From contig NZ_CP115175.1 in assembly GCF_027912415.1 (NCBI RefSeq), positions 2,790,001-2,854,000 of the forward strand: a DNA stretch of 64,000 nucleotides, read 5' to 3'. This DNA is from Homoserinibacter sp. YIM 151385. Lineage in GTDB: Bacteria; Actinomycetota; Actinomycetes; Actinomycetales; Microbacteriaceae. Numbering within the stretch: the first letter of the stretch is position 1; each line of letters begins with the position of its first letter. Below, piece after piece: positions 1 through 9,488 of the stretch. A program made the translations under genes and the position numbers. The notes under the pieces were generated by a model. That model was not told the origin of the DNA, searched no databases, and saw nothing but the letters and a program-made list of their open reading frames with translations.

Positions 1-1191
1 GACCGCACGCAGGGCGACATCACGCGCGGCCTCCTCGAGCGGCTCGAGGAGCCCATCGACCCGCGCACGCTCGTCGCCGACCTCCGGCTCGGCCAGCAGC
101 AGGTCGTCGAGATCGCCCGCGCCCTCGCCGGCGAGGCCCGCGTGCTCATCATGGACGAGCCGACCTCCGCCCTCTCCGGCAGCGAGGTCGAGGTGCTCTT
201 CAAGGTGATCCGCGAGCTCACCGCCGCGGGCGTCGCGATCGTCTACATCTCGCACCACCTCGAGGAGGCGCTCGAGATCGCCGACCACGCGGTCGTGTTC
301 CGCGACGGCGAGCTCGTCGCGCAGGCCGAGGCCGCCGACATCGACATCGAGTGGGTGATCGCGAACATGGTGGGCCGCAGCATCGGCGACCTCGCCCCCG
401 ACCTCCTCGAGGAGTTCGGCCCGGTCGCGCTCTCGCTCAGCGGGGTCAGCGTCGGCGACCCCGCGAACTCCTCCCGGCTCAGCGTCGACTCGCTCGACCT
501 CGAGGTGCGCGAGGGCGAGATCGTCTGCCTCTACGGGCTCATGGGCGCCGGCCGCACCGAGCTGCTCGAGGCGCTCGCCGGGCGGGGGCGCGTGCTCTCC
601 GGCACCGTCACCGTGAAGGGCCGCGAGCTCGACGCCGAGACGATCGCCGAGCGCATCCAGCTGGGCCTCACGCTCGTCCCCGAGGACCGCCAGCGCGACG
701 GGCTCGTCCAGACCATGTCGGTCGGGCAGAACCTCTCGCTGTCGGCGCTCGGCGCCTTCGTCCGCGGCCTGTTCGTCTCGGACCGTCGCGAGAAGACGGC
801 GATCGCGGAGGGCGTGCGCGACGTGCGCGTCAAGACCTCCGGGCCCACGGCATCCATCACCTCGCTCAGCGGCGGGAACCAGCAGAAGGTCGTCATCGGC
901 AAGGTGCTCATGACCCGGCCCGACGTGCTCCTGCTCGACGAGCCCTCGCGCGGCATCGACGTCGGCGCGAAAGCCGAGATCTTCGGCCTCATGGCGCGCG
1001 AGGCGCGCCGCGGGCTCGCCGTCCTGTACGCGACGAGCGAGGTCGGCGAGGCGCTGACGACCGCCAACCGCATCATCGTCATGTCGAAGGGGCGGATCGT
1101 CCGCGAGTTCGACCCGAGGACCACCACCCGCGAAGAGCTCATGGTCGCCAGCGGCGAGGGCACGCACGACACGAAGGGAGCGGCACAGTGA
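1..1191 (+). CDS. Sugar ABC transporter ATP-binding protein, RbsA/XylG type (5' end missing)
   Basis: Energises uptake of a monosaccharide through the permease encoded next. The reading frame is open from base 1, so the N-terminal part of the first nucleotide-binding domain lies outside the window. Visible are the end of that domain (signature LGQQQVVEIARAL, Walker B VLIMDEPTSAL) and a complete second domain with the degenerate Walker A GLMGAGRTEL usual for RbsA second halves, signature LSGGNQQKV and Walker B LLLDEPSRGIDVG. The stop overlaps the permease GTG by 4 bp (GTGA). The fused two-domain layout is diagnostic of the ribose/xylose/galactose (CUT2) family; the actual sugar cannot be read from this gene. 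Confidence 0.95.
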   Translation, partial: DRTQGDITRGLLERLEEPIDPRTLVADLRLGQQQVVEIARALAGEARVLIMDEPTSALSGSEVEVLFKVIRELTAAGVAIVYISHHLEEALEIADHAVVFRDGELVAQAEAADIDIEWVIANMVGRSIGDLAPDLLEEFGPVALSLSGVSVGDPANSSRLSVDSLDLEVREGEIVCLYGLMGAGRTELLEALAGRGRVLSGTVTVKGRELDAETIAERIQLGLTLVPEDRQRDGLVQTMSVGQNLSLSALGAFVRGLFVSDRREKTAIAEGVRDVRVKTSGPTASITSLSGGNQQKVVIGKVLMTRPDVLLLDEPSRGIDVGAKAEIFGLMAREARRGLAVLYATSEVGEALTTANRIIVMSKGRIVREFDPRTTTREELMVASGEGTHDTKGAAQ

Positions 1192-2318
1192 CCGCGACGA
1201 CGACCGACCGGGCCGGAGCCCGCCGCCTCGACTGGGGCGCCCTCCTGCTCGAGGGGCGCGCCTTCATCGCGCTCATCGTGCTCATCATCGTGTTCGCGCT
1301 GCTGTCGGACTCGTTCCTCACGCTGAACAACGTCATCACCATGACGCGCCACGTCGCGATGAACGCGATCCTCGCCCTCGGGATGCTGTTCGTGATCCTC
1401 AAGGGCGGCATCGACCTGTCGATCGGCTCGACCGTCGGGCTCTCCGGCGTCGTCGCGGGCGTGCTCCTCCAGGGGCTGCGCATCGACTCGCTGGATGTCG
1501 TGCTCTATCCCGCCGTCTGGGTCGTGATCCTCTGCTCGCTCGCGGTCGGCACCCTCGTCGGCTTCGTGAACGGCTTCCTCATCACGCGCTTCAACGTCGC
1601 GCCGTTCATCGCGACGCTCGGCATGCTCTACGTGGCGAGAGGCGCGGCGCTGCTCATCTCGAACGGGTCGACGTACCCGCGCCTCGGCGGCGACCCGGAG
1701 CTCGGCAACACGGGCTTCAACCTCATCGGCGGCGGCCGCCTCCTCGGCGTGCCCTCCGCGATCTGGATCATGATCGTCTTCGCGATCATCGCCGTCTTCG
1801 TGCTCCGCAAGACGCCCTTCGGCCGCTGGGTCTACGCGACCGGCGGCAACGAGCGGGCCGCCGAGCTCGCGGGCGTGCAGGTCAAGAAGGTCAAGCTCCG
1901 CGTCTACATGATCAGCGGATTCTGCGCCGCGACCGCGGGTCTCATCATCAGCTCCGAGCTGACGGCCGCGGCACCCCAGACCGGCGAGACCTTCGAGCTC
2001 AACGCCATCGCGGCGGTCGTCATCGGCGGCGCGGCGCTCACCGGCGGCCGCGGCAACGTCCGGGGCGTGCTCCTCGGCGCCTTCGTCATCGGCTTCCTCA
2101 GCGACGGCCTCGTCATCGTCGGCGTCTCGACGTTCTGGCAGGTCGCCATCAAGGGCGCCGTCATCATCCTCGCGGTCGTCCTCGACCAGGCCCAGCAGCG
2201 CATCACGCGCTCCAAGAACGCCGCCCTCGCGGCCGCCGGGAAGGACTCGCCCCCCACCGGGGCGACGCCGACCGCGGCATCGCCAGACTCCGACAGCGCA
2301 TCCGTGCACCAGCGCTGA
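1188..2318 (+). CDS. Sugar ABC transporter permease, RbsC type
   Basis: Inner-membrane channel subunit of the CUT2 sugar importer, 376 aa. The start is the GTG at 1188, which overlaps the ATPase stop by 4 bp and gives an N-terminus of usual length before the first membrane segment (residues ~25-43); the longer upstream reading frame is antisense-like noise within the ATPase gene. About ten hydrophobic segments follow, with the family motif GGIDLSIGS near residue 80 and a GGAALTGGRGNVRG loop near residue 285. The Ser/Thr/Ala/Pro-rich C-terminal tail after residue ~340 is cytoplasmic and probably unstructured. Confidence 0.94.
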   Translation: MTATTTDRAGARRLDWGALLLEGRAFIALIVLIIVFALLSDSFLTLNNVITMTRHVAMNAILALGMLFVILKGGIDLSIGSTVGLSGVVAGVLLQGLRIDSLDVVLYPAVWVVILCSLAVGTLVGFVNGFLITRFNVAPFIATLGMLYVARGAALLISNGSTYPRLGGDPELGNTGFNLIGGGRLLGVPSAIWIMIVFAIIAVFVLRKTPFGRWVYATGGNERAAELAGVQVKKVKLRVYMISGFCAATAGLIISSELTAAAPQTGETFELNAIAAVVIGGAALTGGRGNVRGVLLGAFVIGFLSDGLVIVGVSTFWQVAIKGAVIILAVVLDQAQQRITRSKNAALAAAGKDSPPTGATPTAASPDSDSASVHQR

Positions 2319-3359
<1,041 letters not shown>

Positions 3360-3376
3360 ACCCGAGCCGAGCACCC

Positions 3377-3407
3377 GGCCGGGGCGCCTGAGCGCGGCGC
3401 CCCGGCC
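3377..3407 (+). terminator. GC hairpin between receptor and isomerase genes
   Basis: Perfect 12-bp arms (3377-3388 and 3396-3407) around a 7-nt loop, starting 17 nt after the receptor stop. No U-run follows. Likely a partial terminator or 3'-end stabiliser that lets the receptor be expressed above the downstream gene; inference from position. Confidence 0.6.
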
Positions 3408-3436
3408 CCCACCACGACGGGAGATACGAGGAAGAC

Positions 3437-4417
3437 ATGACCGACGAGCAGAAGTTCGGTGCCGGGATCTGGCACTTCGCCACCTACGTGGACCGCTACG
3501 CGACGGACGGCTACGGCGAGCCGCGCAGCATCCTCGACGCGATCCGACTCGCGGGCACCGTCCGCGATCTCTCGGTCGTCGACCTCAACTGGCCGTTCTT
3601 CGGCGGGGACTTCTCGAACGAGCAGGTCGGCGCGGCCCTCGACGAGGCCGGGCTCTCCGTCATCGGCATCACGCCGGAGATCTACACGCGCCAGTTCGCG
3701 AAGGGCTCGTTCACGAACCCCGACCCGGGTGTCCGCGAGCTCGCGCACGAGCTGATCACCGACGCGGCGGATGTGGTCCGCCACTTCGGCGCCGACTACG
3801 TGAAGCTGTGGCCGGGGCAGGACGGCTGGGACTACCCGTTCCAGGTCGACCACGGCGCGCTCTGGAAGCAGTCGCTCGACGGCGTCGGCCGGCTCGCGAG
3901 CGAGAACCCCGACCTCAAGTTCGTCATCGAGTACAAGCCGCGCGAGCCCCGGGTCCACATGAGCTTCGACTCGGTGTCGCGCACCCTCCTCGGGATCGAG
4001 CGGATCGGCCTGCCGAACGTCGGCATCCTCCTCGACTTCGGGCATGCGCTGTTCGGGGGCGAGTCGCCGGCCGACTCGGCGCAGCTCGCGATCGACTACG
4101 GCCGGCTCTTCGGCATGGATGTCAACGACAACCTGCGCAGCTGGGACGACGACATGATCGCGGGCTCCGTGCACCCCATCGAGCTCTTCGAGTTCTTCTG
4201 GACGCTCGAGAAGAACGACTGGAAGGGCGTGTGGCAGCTCGACCAGTTCCCCTTCCGCGAGGACAGCGTGGAGGCGGCGGATTTCGCGATCGACTTCCTC
4301 AAGCGCGTGCAGGGCGGCCTCGGGCGCCTCGACGTCGAGGGCCTCATGGCGGCGCAGGAGCGCCACGACGCCGTCGCCGCGAACCGCATCGCGCAGCAGG
4401 CCCTCTACGGGGCCTGA
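3437..4417 (+). CDS. Xylose-isomerase-like TIM-barrel protein (sugar isomerase/epimerase)
   Basis: 326 aa, predicted cytosolic metal-dependent sugar isomerase or epimerase acting on the sugar imported by the preceding genes. The AP-endonuclease-2/xylose-isomerase fold is indicated by an N-terminal GIWHFA strand, the [12 protein letters not shown] metal/substrate strand (E165), [13 protein letters not shown] (D200, H203, E209) and a late LDQFPFRED strand. Where many relatives have a His before the NDN of strand 7, this protein reads GMDVNDN (D228). SD is GGAAG, 6 nt before the ATG. Fifth step of an operon-like string on the + strand. Candidates include L-rhamnose-, apiose- or fucose-type isomerases; the substrate is not determined. 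Confidence 0.75.
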   Translation: MTDEQKFGAGIWHFATYVDRYATDGYGEPRSILDAIRLAGTVRDLSVVDLNWPFFGGDFSNEQVGAALDEAGLSVIGITPEIYTRQFAKGSFTNPDPGVRELAHELITDAADVVRHFGADYVKLWPGQDGWDYPFQVDHGALWKQSLDGVGRLASENPDLKFVIEYKPREPRVHMSFDSVSRTLLGIERIGLPNVGILLDFGHALFGGESPADSAQLAIDYGRLFGMDVNDNLRSWDDDMIAGSVHPIELFEFFWTLEKNDWKGVWQLDQFPFREDSVEAADFAIDFLKRVQGGLGRLDVEGLMAAQERHDAVAANRIAQQALYGA

Positions 4418-4440
4418 GCGGCGCGGACGGGGAGCCCGCG

Positions 4441-5418
4441 ATGCGCCCGTCGGCGGCCGGCCCGGCCGTTCCGCCGGCGGCGCGCCTCGCGCTCCTCGTG
4501 CGGCTCGCGAGGATGTACCACGAGGAGGGGCTGCGGCAGCCCGAGATCGCGGAGCGCACCAGGATCTCGCAGTCGCAGGTCTCCCGGCTCCTCCGCGAGG
4601 CGGTCGAGGCGGGCATCGTCCGCACGGTGGTCGTCTCGCCCGAGGGCGTCAGCGCCGACCTCGAGGAGCGGGTCCGCGAGCGGCTCGGGCTCGCCGACGT
4701 GATCGTCGCCTCGGTCGACGAGCGCGACGAGGAGGGGCTGCTCCGCGCGCTCGGCGGTGCGGCCGCCTCCTACCTCTCCACGACGCTCCTCCCCAGCGAC
4801 CGAATCGGCATCTCCTCCTGGTCGGCGTCCCTGCTCGCCACCGTGGATGCGATGGTCGCCCGCCCGGGCGGGCGGGCGCGCGAGGTGGTCCAGCTCATCG
4901 GGGGCATCGGCGTCCCGGAGGTGCAGGTGCAGGCGACGCGCCTCGCCGATCGGCTCGCCCGGGTCACGGGCGCCGCGCCCCGCTTCTTCCCTGTGCCGGG
5001 CATCGTCGGCAGCGCCGCCGCGCGGGATGCGATCCTCGCCGATCCCTACCTCGCCGACCTCGGCGCGCACTGGCGGCGGATCACCGTCGCGCTCGTGGGG
5101 ATCGGCGCGGTCGAGCCCTCGCCGCTGCTCGCGAGCTCCGGCAACGCGGTGAGCCGCGAGGACCTCGAGGCGCTCGTCGCGGCCGGCGCCATCGGCGACA
5201 TCTGCCTCCGCTTCTTCGATGCGGCGGGGGAGCCCGTGGCGACGGCGCTCGACGGCCGCGTGCTCGGCATCCCCGCCGGACCGCTCCGCGGCATCCCGAG
5301 GACCGTCGCGGTCGCGGGCGGCGAGCGCAAGCTCGCGGCCATCCGGGCGGCGGCGCTCGGCGGCTGGATCGACGTGCTCGTCACCGACTCGCGCACGGCG
5401 CGGGCGCTGCTCGGCTGA
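4441..5418 (+). CDS. SorC-family sugar-responsive transcriptional regulator
   Basis: 325 aa regulator, probably of the sugar operon just upstream (23-bp gap, same strand). N-terminal HTH at residues ~20-60, with LRQPEIAERTRISQSQVSRL as helix-turn-helix, followed by the SorC/DeoR sugar-binding domain (ISSWSASLLATVDAM, LIGGIGVPEVQ, VALVGIGAVEPSPLL, and DGRVLGIP near the C-terminus). Members of the family bind a phosphorylated sugar or sugar to release or activate transcription. Its stop is only 2 bp from the stop of the convergent mutarotase gene, so the two 3' ends must overlap as transcripts. Confidence 0.9.
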   Translation: MRPSAAGPAVPPAARLALLVRLARMYHEEGLRQPEIAERTRISQSQVSRLLREAVEAGIVRTVVVSPEGVSADLEERVRERLGLADVIVASVDERDEEGLLRALGGAAASYLSTTLLPSDRIGISSWSASLLATVDAMVARPGGRAREVVQLIGGIGVPEVQVQATRLADRLARVTGAAPRFFPVPGIVGSAAARDAILADPYLADLGAHWRRITVALVGIGAVEPSPLLASSGNAVSREDLEALVAAGAIGDICLRFFDAAGEPVATALDGRVLGIPAGPLRGIPRTVAVAGGERKLAAIRAAALGGWIDVLVTDSRTARALLG

Positions 5419-5420
5419 GC

Positions 5421-5852
5421 TCAGTCGAACACGACGCCCTTCTGCAGGATGAAGCAGCTGTAGGGCTCGGACTCCAGGCAGTGCACGACGAGGACGCACT
5501 CGCGCGCCGCCGCGTAGAAGGTCTCGCGGGGGATGACCTCGTACTCGAGCCGGCTGCCGTGCTCGGCCGAGGCGAGGCGGAGGACCTCGTCCTGTGTGGC
5601 GGTCGTGACCGCCGCATCGCCGTCGGTCTCCATCCGGGCGAGCGGGCGCTCGACGAAGTCGTCGAGCGGGAGGACGGAGAGGATCGCGGTCATCGCGCGC
5701 ACCGCGGTCACCTCGCCGAGGCGGATGACGGGCGCGCCGGCCGAGTTCGCCGGGTAGTTGCGGTCGACGAGGAGCAGTCGATCGGCATGGCCCATCTCAT
5801 CCAGCGCCTTGAGCAGCGCTCCCGACAGCAGCGGATCGATCCCCTTGAGCAT
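5421..5852 (-). CDS. FucU/RbsD-family sugar mutarotase
   Basis: 143 aa, interconverts alpha and beta anomers of an imported sugar so the next enzyme receives the right form. The N-terminus MLKGIDPLLS and EMGHADRLLLVDRNYPAN match FucU closely, with the catalytic His at residue 22; the C-terminal SCFILQKGVVF strand is also conserved. The start at 5852 is set by this N-terminal match and by a -10 (TACCGT) 6 nt upstream, so the mRNA is predicted leaderless. Upstream in-frame codons lie in ribB antisense and are not used. FucU-like rather than RbsD-like sequence suggests L-fucose or a similar sugar for the neighbouring importer. Confidence 0.9.
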   Translation of the reverse strand: MLKGIDPLLSGALLKALDEMGHADRLLLVDRNYPANSAGAPVIRLGEVTAVRAMTAILSVLPLDDFVERPLARMETDGDAAVTTATQDEVLRLASAEHGSRLEYEVIPRETFYAAARECVLVVHCLESEPYSCFILQKGVVFD

Positions 5853-5858
5853 GGTCGA

Positions 5859-5864
5859 ACGGTA
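5859..5864 (-). promoter_or_regulatory. -10 element of the mutarotase gene (leaderless)
   Basis: TACCGT on the minus strand, 6 nt before the ATG at 5852. Confidence 0.55.
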
Positions 5865-5945
5865 GCGCACCGCGGGTGTCGCTGAATAGGCAGTCGCATC
5901 CGCTTGGATTCGCGCTCTCTGTCGCCTCCGTGGAACACTCGGACC

Positions 5946-6560
5946 ATGCCGCTCTCGTCCATCCCCGACGTCGTCGCCGAGCTCGCCGCCGGCCGACCGG
6001 TCATCGTCGTCGACGACGAGGATCGCGAGAACGAGGGCGACGTCGTCCTCGCCGCCCAGCACGCGACGCAGCCCTGGATCGCCTGGCTCGTGCGCAACTC
6101 CTCCGGCTTCATCTGCGCCCCCATGACGAACGAGCTCGCCGACCGGCTCGCGCTCCCGCTCATGGTCGCCGACAACGAGGACCCGCGCGGCACCGCCTAC
6201 ACCGTGACGGTGGATGCGGCCGACCGGCTCTCGACCGGCATCAGCGCCGCCGACCGCGCCCACACGCTGCGTGTCCTCGCCGACCCCGCCTCGGCTCCGA
6301 GCGCGCTCACCCGACCCGGCCACATCCTCCCGCTCCGCGCGGTCGAGGGCGGCGTGCTCGAGCGCGACGGGCACACGGAGGCGGCGATCGACCTGCTCCG
6401 CCTCGCCGGGCTCGAGCCGGTGGCCGCGATCTCCGAGATCGTCGGCGCCGACGGCGAGATGGCGCGCCTCCCCGAGCTCCTCGAGATCGGAGCGCGGGAG
6501 GGGGTGCTGGTCGCGTCGATCGCGGACCTCGTCGAGTACCTGCGCTCCTCGCCCGTCTGA
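5946..6560 (+). CDS. ribB: 3,4-dihydroxy-2-butanone 4-phosphate synthase
   Basis: Converts ribulose 5-phosphate to dihydroxybutanone phosphate and formate for riboflavin synthesis, cytosolic, Mg-dependent. 204 aa single-domain form (no GTP cyclohydrolase II domain attached). The acidic DDEDRENEGD loop (residues 23-32), SSGFICAPM, DRAHTLRVLAD, RPGHILPL and HTEAAIDLLRLAGLEP motifs are all present. The start was placed at ATG 5946, giving the usual short lead to AELAAGRPVIVVDDEDREN; an in-frame ATG at 5904 is unlikely. A weak -10 (AACACT) sits 6 nt upstream. It is monocistronic here, away from other rib genes, which often marks a supplementary copy. Confidence 0.93.
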   Translation: MPLSSIPDVVAELAAGRPVIVVDDEDRENEGDVVLAAQHATQPWIAWLVRNSSGFICAPMTNELADRLALPLMVADNEDPRGTAYTVTVDAADRLSTGISAADRAHTLRVLADPASAPSALTRPGHILPLRAVEGGVLERDGHTEAAIDLLRLAGLEPVAAISEIVGADGEMARLPELLEIGAREGVLVASIADLVEYLRSSPV

Positions 6561-6590
6561 GCCCGCTGCCTCTGGCCGATGTCGGCGGCC

Positions 6591-6609
6591 ATGTGTACGT
6601 TGTTCACAT
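6591..6609 (+). promoter_or_regulatory. Inverted-repeat operator overlapping -10 and start codon of MFS gene
   Basis: ATGTGTACGTTGTTCACAT is a 19-bp imperfect palindrome (ATGTGnAC / GTnCACAT). It includes the -10 TACGTT (6596-6601), 6 nt from the ATG at 6608. A repressor bound here would block a leaderless promoter directly; the regulator is not evident in the window. Confidence 0.5.
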
Positions 6610-8080
6610 GAGCCACAGCGAGTCGGGCGACGCAGCGCCCGAGACCCCCGTCGCGATCTCCGCCTCGCAGACGCCCGAGCGGGGGATGCGCACCTTCATG
6701 GGCGTGCTCGTCAACACCGCCGTCGCGAACGTCACGACGAGCTACCTCTGGTTCGCCCTGACCTTCTGGATCTACCTCGAGACGCGCTCCGTGCTCGCGA
6801 CCGGCGTCATCGGCGGGCTCTACATGCTGCTCATCGCGATCTTCGCGATGGTGTTCGGCACGATCGTCGACCGCCATCGCAAGCACCGGGTGATGATCTT
6901 CGCGAGCATCGTGACCCTCGTGCTCTTCGGCGCGGCGGGCGTCCTCTACCTGCTCGTGCCGGAGCGCACCCTGCTCGACCTCGGCTCACCGCTCATCTGG
7001 GTCTTCGGACTCGCGATCCTCGCGGGCGCCGTCGTCGAGAACATGCGCAACATCGCGCTCTCGACGACCGTCACGCTCCTCGTCCCGCAGGAGCGGCACG
7101 CGAACGCGAACGGCCTCGTCGGCACCGTCCAGGGGCTCGCGTTCATGGTCACGAGCGTGTTGAGCGGCCTCTCGATGGGCCTCCTCGGCATGGGGTGGAC
7201 GCTGCTCATCGCGATCATCCTCACGGCCGTCGCGCTCGCCCACCTGCTGGTGCTCCGCATCCCCGAGGCCGAGCCCGAGCGCAGCGGCGAGCGGCAGCCG
7301 CTCGTCGACCTCCGTGGCAGCATCACGGCCGTCCGGGCCGCGACCGGCCTCTTCGCGCTCATCGTCTTCTCGACCTTCAACAACCTCATCGGCGGCGTGT
7401 ACATGGCGCTCATGGACCCGTACGGCCTCGAGATCTTCCCGGTCGAGATCTGGGGCATCGTGCTCGGCGCGACCTCGACGGGCTTCATCATCGGCGGGCT
7501 CGTCATCGCGAAGTTCGGTCTGGGCCGCAACCCGATCCGCACCATGCTGTTCCTGCTCATGGTCATGGGCCTGCTCGGCGCGCTCTTCACGATCCGCGAC
7601 TGGTGGTGGATCTACGTCCTCGGGATCTGGCTCTACATGTCGCTCGTGCCGGCCATCGAGGCGGCCGAGCAGACCGTCATCCAGCGCGTCGTGCCCTTCC
7701 GGACGCAGGGTCGCGTGTTCGGCTTCGCGCAGGCATTCGAGTCGGCGGCGGCGCCGGTCACCGCGTTCCTCATCGCGCCGATCGCGCAGTTCGCGATCAT
7801 CCCCTACATGGACTCGACCGCCGGCAAGGAGGCCTTCGGCTGGCTGCTCGGCGAGGGGGAGGCTCGCGGCATCGCCCTCGTGTTCCTCGTCGCGGGGCTC
7901 GTCATGATCGTCATCGCGGCGCTGGCCTTCCTCACGAGGTCGTACCGGCGCATCTCGGCGCTCTACCGCGACAACGAGGAGTCCGTCCCGGCGCCCGGCT
8001 CGGAGGAGGGCGCGGGCGGGTCCGGCGCAGGGGAGGCGGGCGACTCGGTCGCCGACGCCTCGACCGCGCTCCCGCGCTGA
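6608..8080 (+). CDS. MFS transporter
   Basis: 490 aa polytopic membrane protein of the major facilitator superfamily, probably a proton-driven exporter. About twelve hydrophobic segments are seen; loop 2-3 carries a divergent MFS motif A (GTIVDRHRKHRVM, residues ~85-97). The C-terminal tail (last ~40 residues) is acidic and glycine-rich. ATG 6608 is chosen because a -10 lies 6 nt before it and because the upstream frame is open only by GC bias. The overlap of an inverted repeat with the promoter suggests regulation by a dedicated repressor, typical of inducible exporters. Substrate unknown. Confidence 0.88.
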   Translation: MSHSESGDAAPETPVAISASQTPERGMRTFMGVLVNTAVANVTTSYLWFALTFWIYLETRSVLATGVIGGLYMLLIAIFAMVFGTIVDRHRKHRVMIFASIVTLVLFGAAGVLYLLVPERTLLDLGSPLIWVFGLAILAGAVVENMRNIALSTTVTLLVPQERHANANGLVGTVQGLAFMVTSVLSGLSMGLLGMGWTLLIAIILTAVALAHLLVLRIPEAEPERSGERQPLVDLRGSITAVRAATGLFALIVFSTFNNLIGGVYMALMDPYGLEIFPVEIWGIVLGATSTGFIIGGLVIAKFGLGRNPIRTMLFLLMVMGLLGALFTIRDWWWIYVLGIWLYMSLVPAIEAAEQTVIQRVVPFRTQGRVFGFAQAFESAAAPVTAFLIAPIAQFAIIPYMDSTAGKEAFGWLLGEGEARGIALVFLVAGLVMIVIAALAFLTRSYRRISALYRDNEESVPAPGSEEGAGGSGAGEAGDSVADASTALPR

Positions 8081-8138
8081 CGCGTTCCGGGTGACGCCGG
8101 GAGAGCCGGATCGCGGCTCAGCGCGTCATCCCCGGCGC

Positions 8139-8960
8139 TCAGCGCCACCAGTCGTCGTCGACGCCGACCGGCGGTCGGCGCTTGTGCTCGGTCGCCGCAT
8201 AGCGGGCCTCGAGCGCGCTCGCGGCCTCCGCATCCACCTCGCGCCCCTCGAGGAACGCGTCGATCTGGGCGTAGCCGACGCCGAGCTCCGACTCGTCGGT
8301 CTGGCCGGGGAGGTCGTCGAGGAGGTCGGCGGTCGGCGCCTTCTCCCAGAGCCGCGCCGGCGCATCGAGCTCGCGCAGGAGCGCGGCGCCCTGGCCCTTC
8401 GAGAGCCCGGCGAGCGGGAGCACGTCGGCGCCGCCGTCGCCGTGCTTCGTGAAGAAGCCCGTCACGGCCTCCGCCGCATGGTCGGTGCCGACGACGAGGG
8501 CGCCCTCCGTGCCGGCGACCGCATACTGCGAGACCATCCGCATCCGCGCCTTCACGTTGCCCCGCTGGTAGTCGGAGAGGGGCGCGCCCTGCGCCTCGCC
8601 GACGGTCGCGGCGAGCGCGTCGACGCCGGGTCGGATGTCGATCGCGAGCGAGCGGTCGGGCCGGATGAAGCGGAGCGCGAGCTGCGCGTCGTCCTCGTCG
8701 GCCTGCGCGCCGTAGGGCAGTCGGATGGCGGTGAAGGACGCCTCGCCGCCGGCGGCGCGCACGCGCTCGACGGCGAGCTGCGAGAGGCGCCCCGCGAGCG
8801 AGGAGTCCTGGCCGCCGCTGATGCCGAGCACGAGGCCGCGTGCACGGGATGCGGCGAGATAGTCGACGAGGAACGCGACGCGGCGCTCGATCTCGGCGGC
8901 CGGATCGATCTCGGGGGCGACGCCGAGGTCGCGGATGATGTCGGGGCGGGAGGACTCCAT
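8139..8960 (-). CDS. nadE: Ammonia-dependent NAD+ synthetase
   Basis: Last step of NAD synthesis: adenylates and amidates nicotinate adenine dinucleotide. 273 aa, the length of the single-domain NH3-dependent enzyme; no nitrilase domain is present, so it must receive ammonia. The ATP-pyrophosphatase P-loop SGGQDSS is at residues 48-54, followed by [16 protein letters not shown] and [20 protein letters not shown], the substrate-binding stretch. The start ATG 8960 gives the expected N-terminus; a TTG at 8996 would run into the next gene. The C-terminal [15 protein letters not shown] end is characteristic. Confidence 0.95.
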   Translation of the reverse strand: MESSRPDIIRDLGVAPEIDPAAEIERRVAFLVDYLAASRARGLVLGISGGQDSSLAGRLSQLAVERVRAAGGEASFTAIRLPYGAQADEDDAQLALRFIRPDRSLAIDIRPGVDALAATVGEAQGAPLSDYQRGNVKARMRMVSQYAVAGTEGALVVGTDHAAEAVTGFFTKHGDGGADVLPLAGLSKGQGAALLRELDAPARLWEKAPTADLLDDLPGQTDESELGVGYAQIDAFLEGREVDAEAASALEARYAATEHKRRPPVGVDDDWWR

Positions 8961-8992
8961 CCACAGAGTCCAGCGCGGGGGAGGGGTGCGCG

Positions 8993-9253
8993 TCAAGCGC
9001 GGGCGGTGAGCTCCCGCAGCGCGAGCACCATGGAGCGGTGCTGGCCGCTCTCGACGGCGAGATCGGATCGCGTCCCGCGGTAGGCGATCCAGAGCGGTTC
9101 GACGTAGTCGATGTACCCCACGATGTCGTCGCCGAAGGTGACGCGGTAGAGCGTCGCGGTCACGGGGGAGACCTCGGCGGCGCCGGCGGAGCCGAGCGAG
9201 GGGTGGGTCTCGGAGGCGGCGATCTCGGTGCGGGTGCGGTCGAGGATCGTCAT
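8993..9253 (-). CDS. Small conserved protein, putative MarR-regulated
   Basis: 86 aa, no recognised domain. The core (residues ~30-86) looks like a short beta-rich unit: [20 protein letters not shown] then WIAYRG and a C-terminal helix [13 protein letters not shown]. The same pattern (aromatic, xxGxI, Tyr-Ala, Gly, helix) is seen in the 115-aa protein at 13691-14038. SD AAAGGG is 9 nt before the ATG at 9253; the longer frame upstream lacks support. An operator like those in front of the MarR gene lies 50 bp upstream (9303-9316). Its stop is 33 bp from the nadE start, so the two may be cotranscribed. Function unknown. Confidence 0.7.
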   Translation of the reverse strand: MTILDRTRTEIAASETHPSLGSAGAAEVSPVTATLYRVTFGDDIVGYIDYVEPLWIAYRGTRSDLAVESGQHRSMVLALRELTARA

Positions 9254-9302
9254 GGTGGAGCCCTTTCGTCGATGGTGCGCGTCGCCCGAGGACGACGAAT
9301 TA

Positions 9303-9316
9303 CTAGTCTGTCGAAC
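9303..9316. promoter_or_regulatory. Putative MarR operator, copy 1
   Basis: CTAGTCTGTCGAAC, matching CTAGTCTGACTAAC (reverse strand of 14064-14077) and CTAGCCTGTCTAGC (14791-14804). It stands 50 bp upstream of the small-protein gene at 9253. Confidence 0.55.
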
Positions 9317-9410
9317 TATTCGCCGCCTGTCGTCTGTCCCCCGGCCGCGCACAGCCGATCCGGAGCTTCTCACCAGCCGATCCCGCCCCATCCCCCTCCC
9401 CTTCCCGCAA

Positions 9411-9474
9411 TAGACATGTCTGCGGCGAGAGGGACGGCGTGATGCAGCCGTCCCCGGCGCCACAGACATGTCTA
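9411..9474. repeat. Large imperfect palindrome (AGACATGTCT family), probable terminator
   Basis: Outer arms TAGACATGTCTG (9411-9422) and CAGACATGTCTA (9463-9474) match perfectly, and each contains the self-complementary AGACATGTCT. Inner GC arms (GGGACGGC with GCCGTCCC) close a loop. It lies 14 bp past the aldo/keto reductase stop, so it probably ends that transcript and shields the operator at 9303. Confidence 0.65.
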
Positions 9475-9488
9475 CGGGGTGAGGGAAG

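Noticed and set aside
8961-8996. Longer NadE start at TTG 8996
   Set aside because: Would overlap the neighbouring gene and adds residues not seen in the family.
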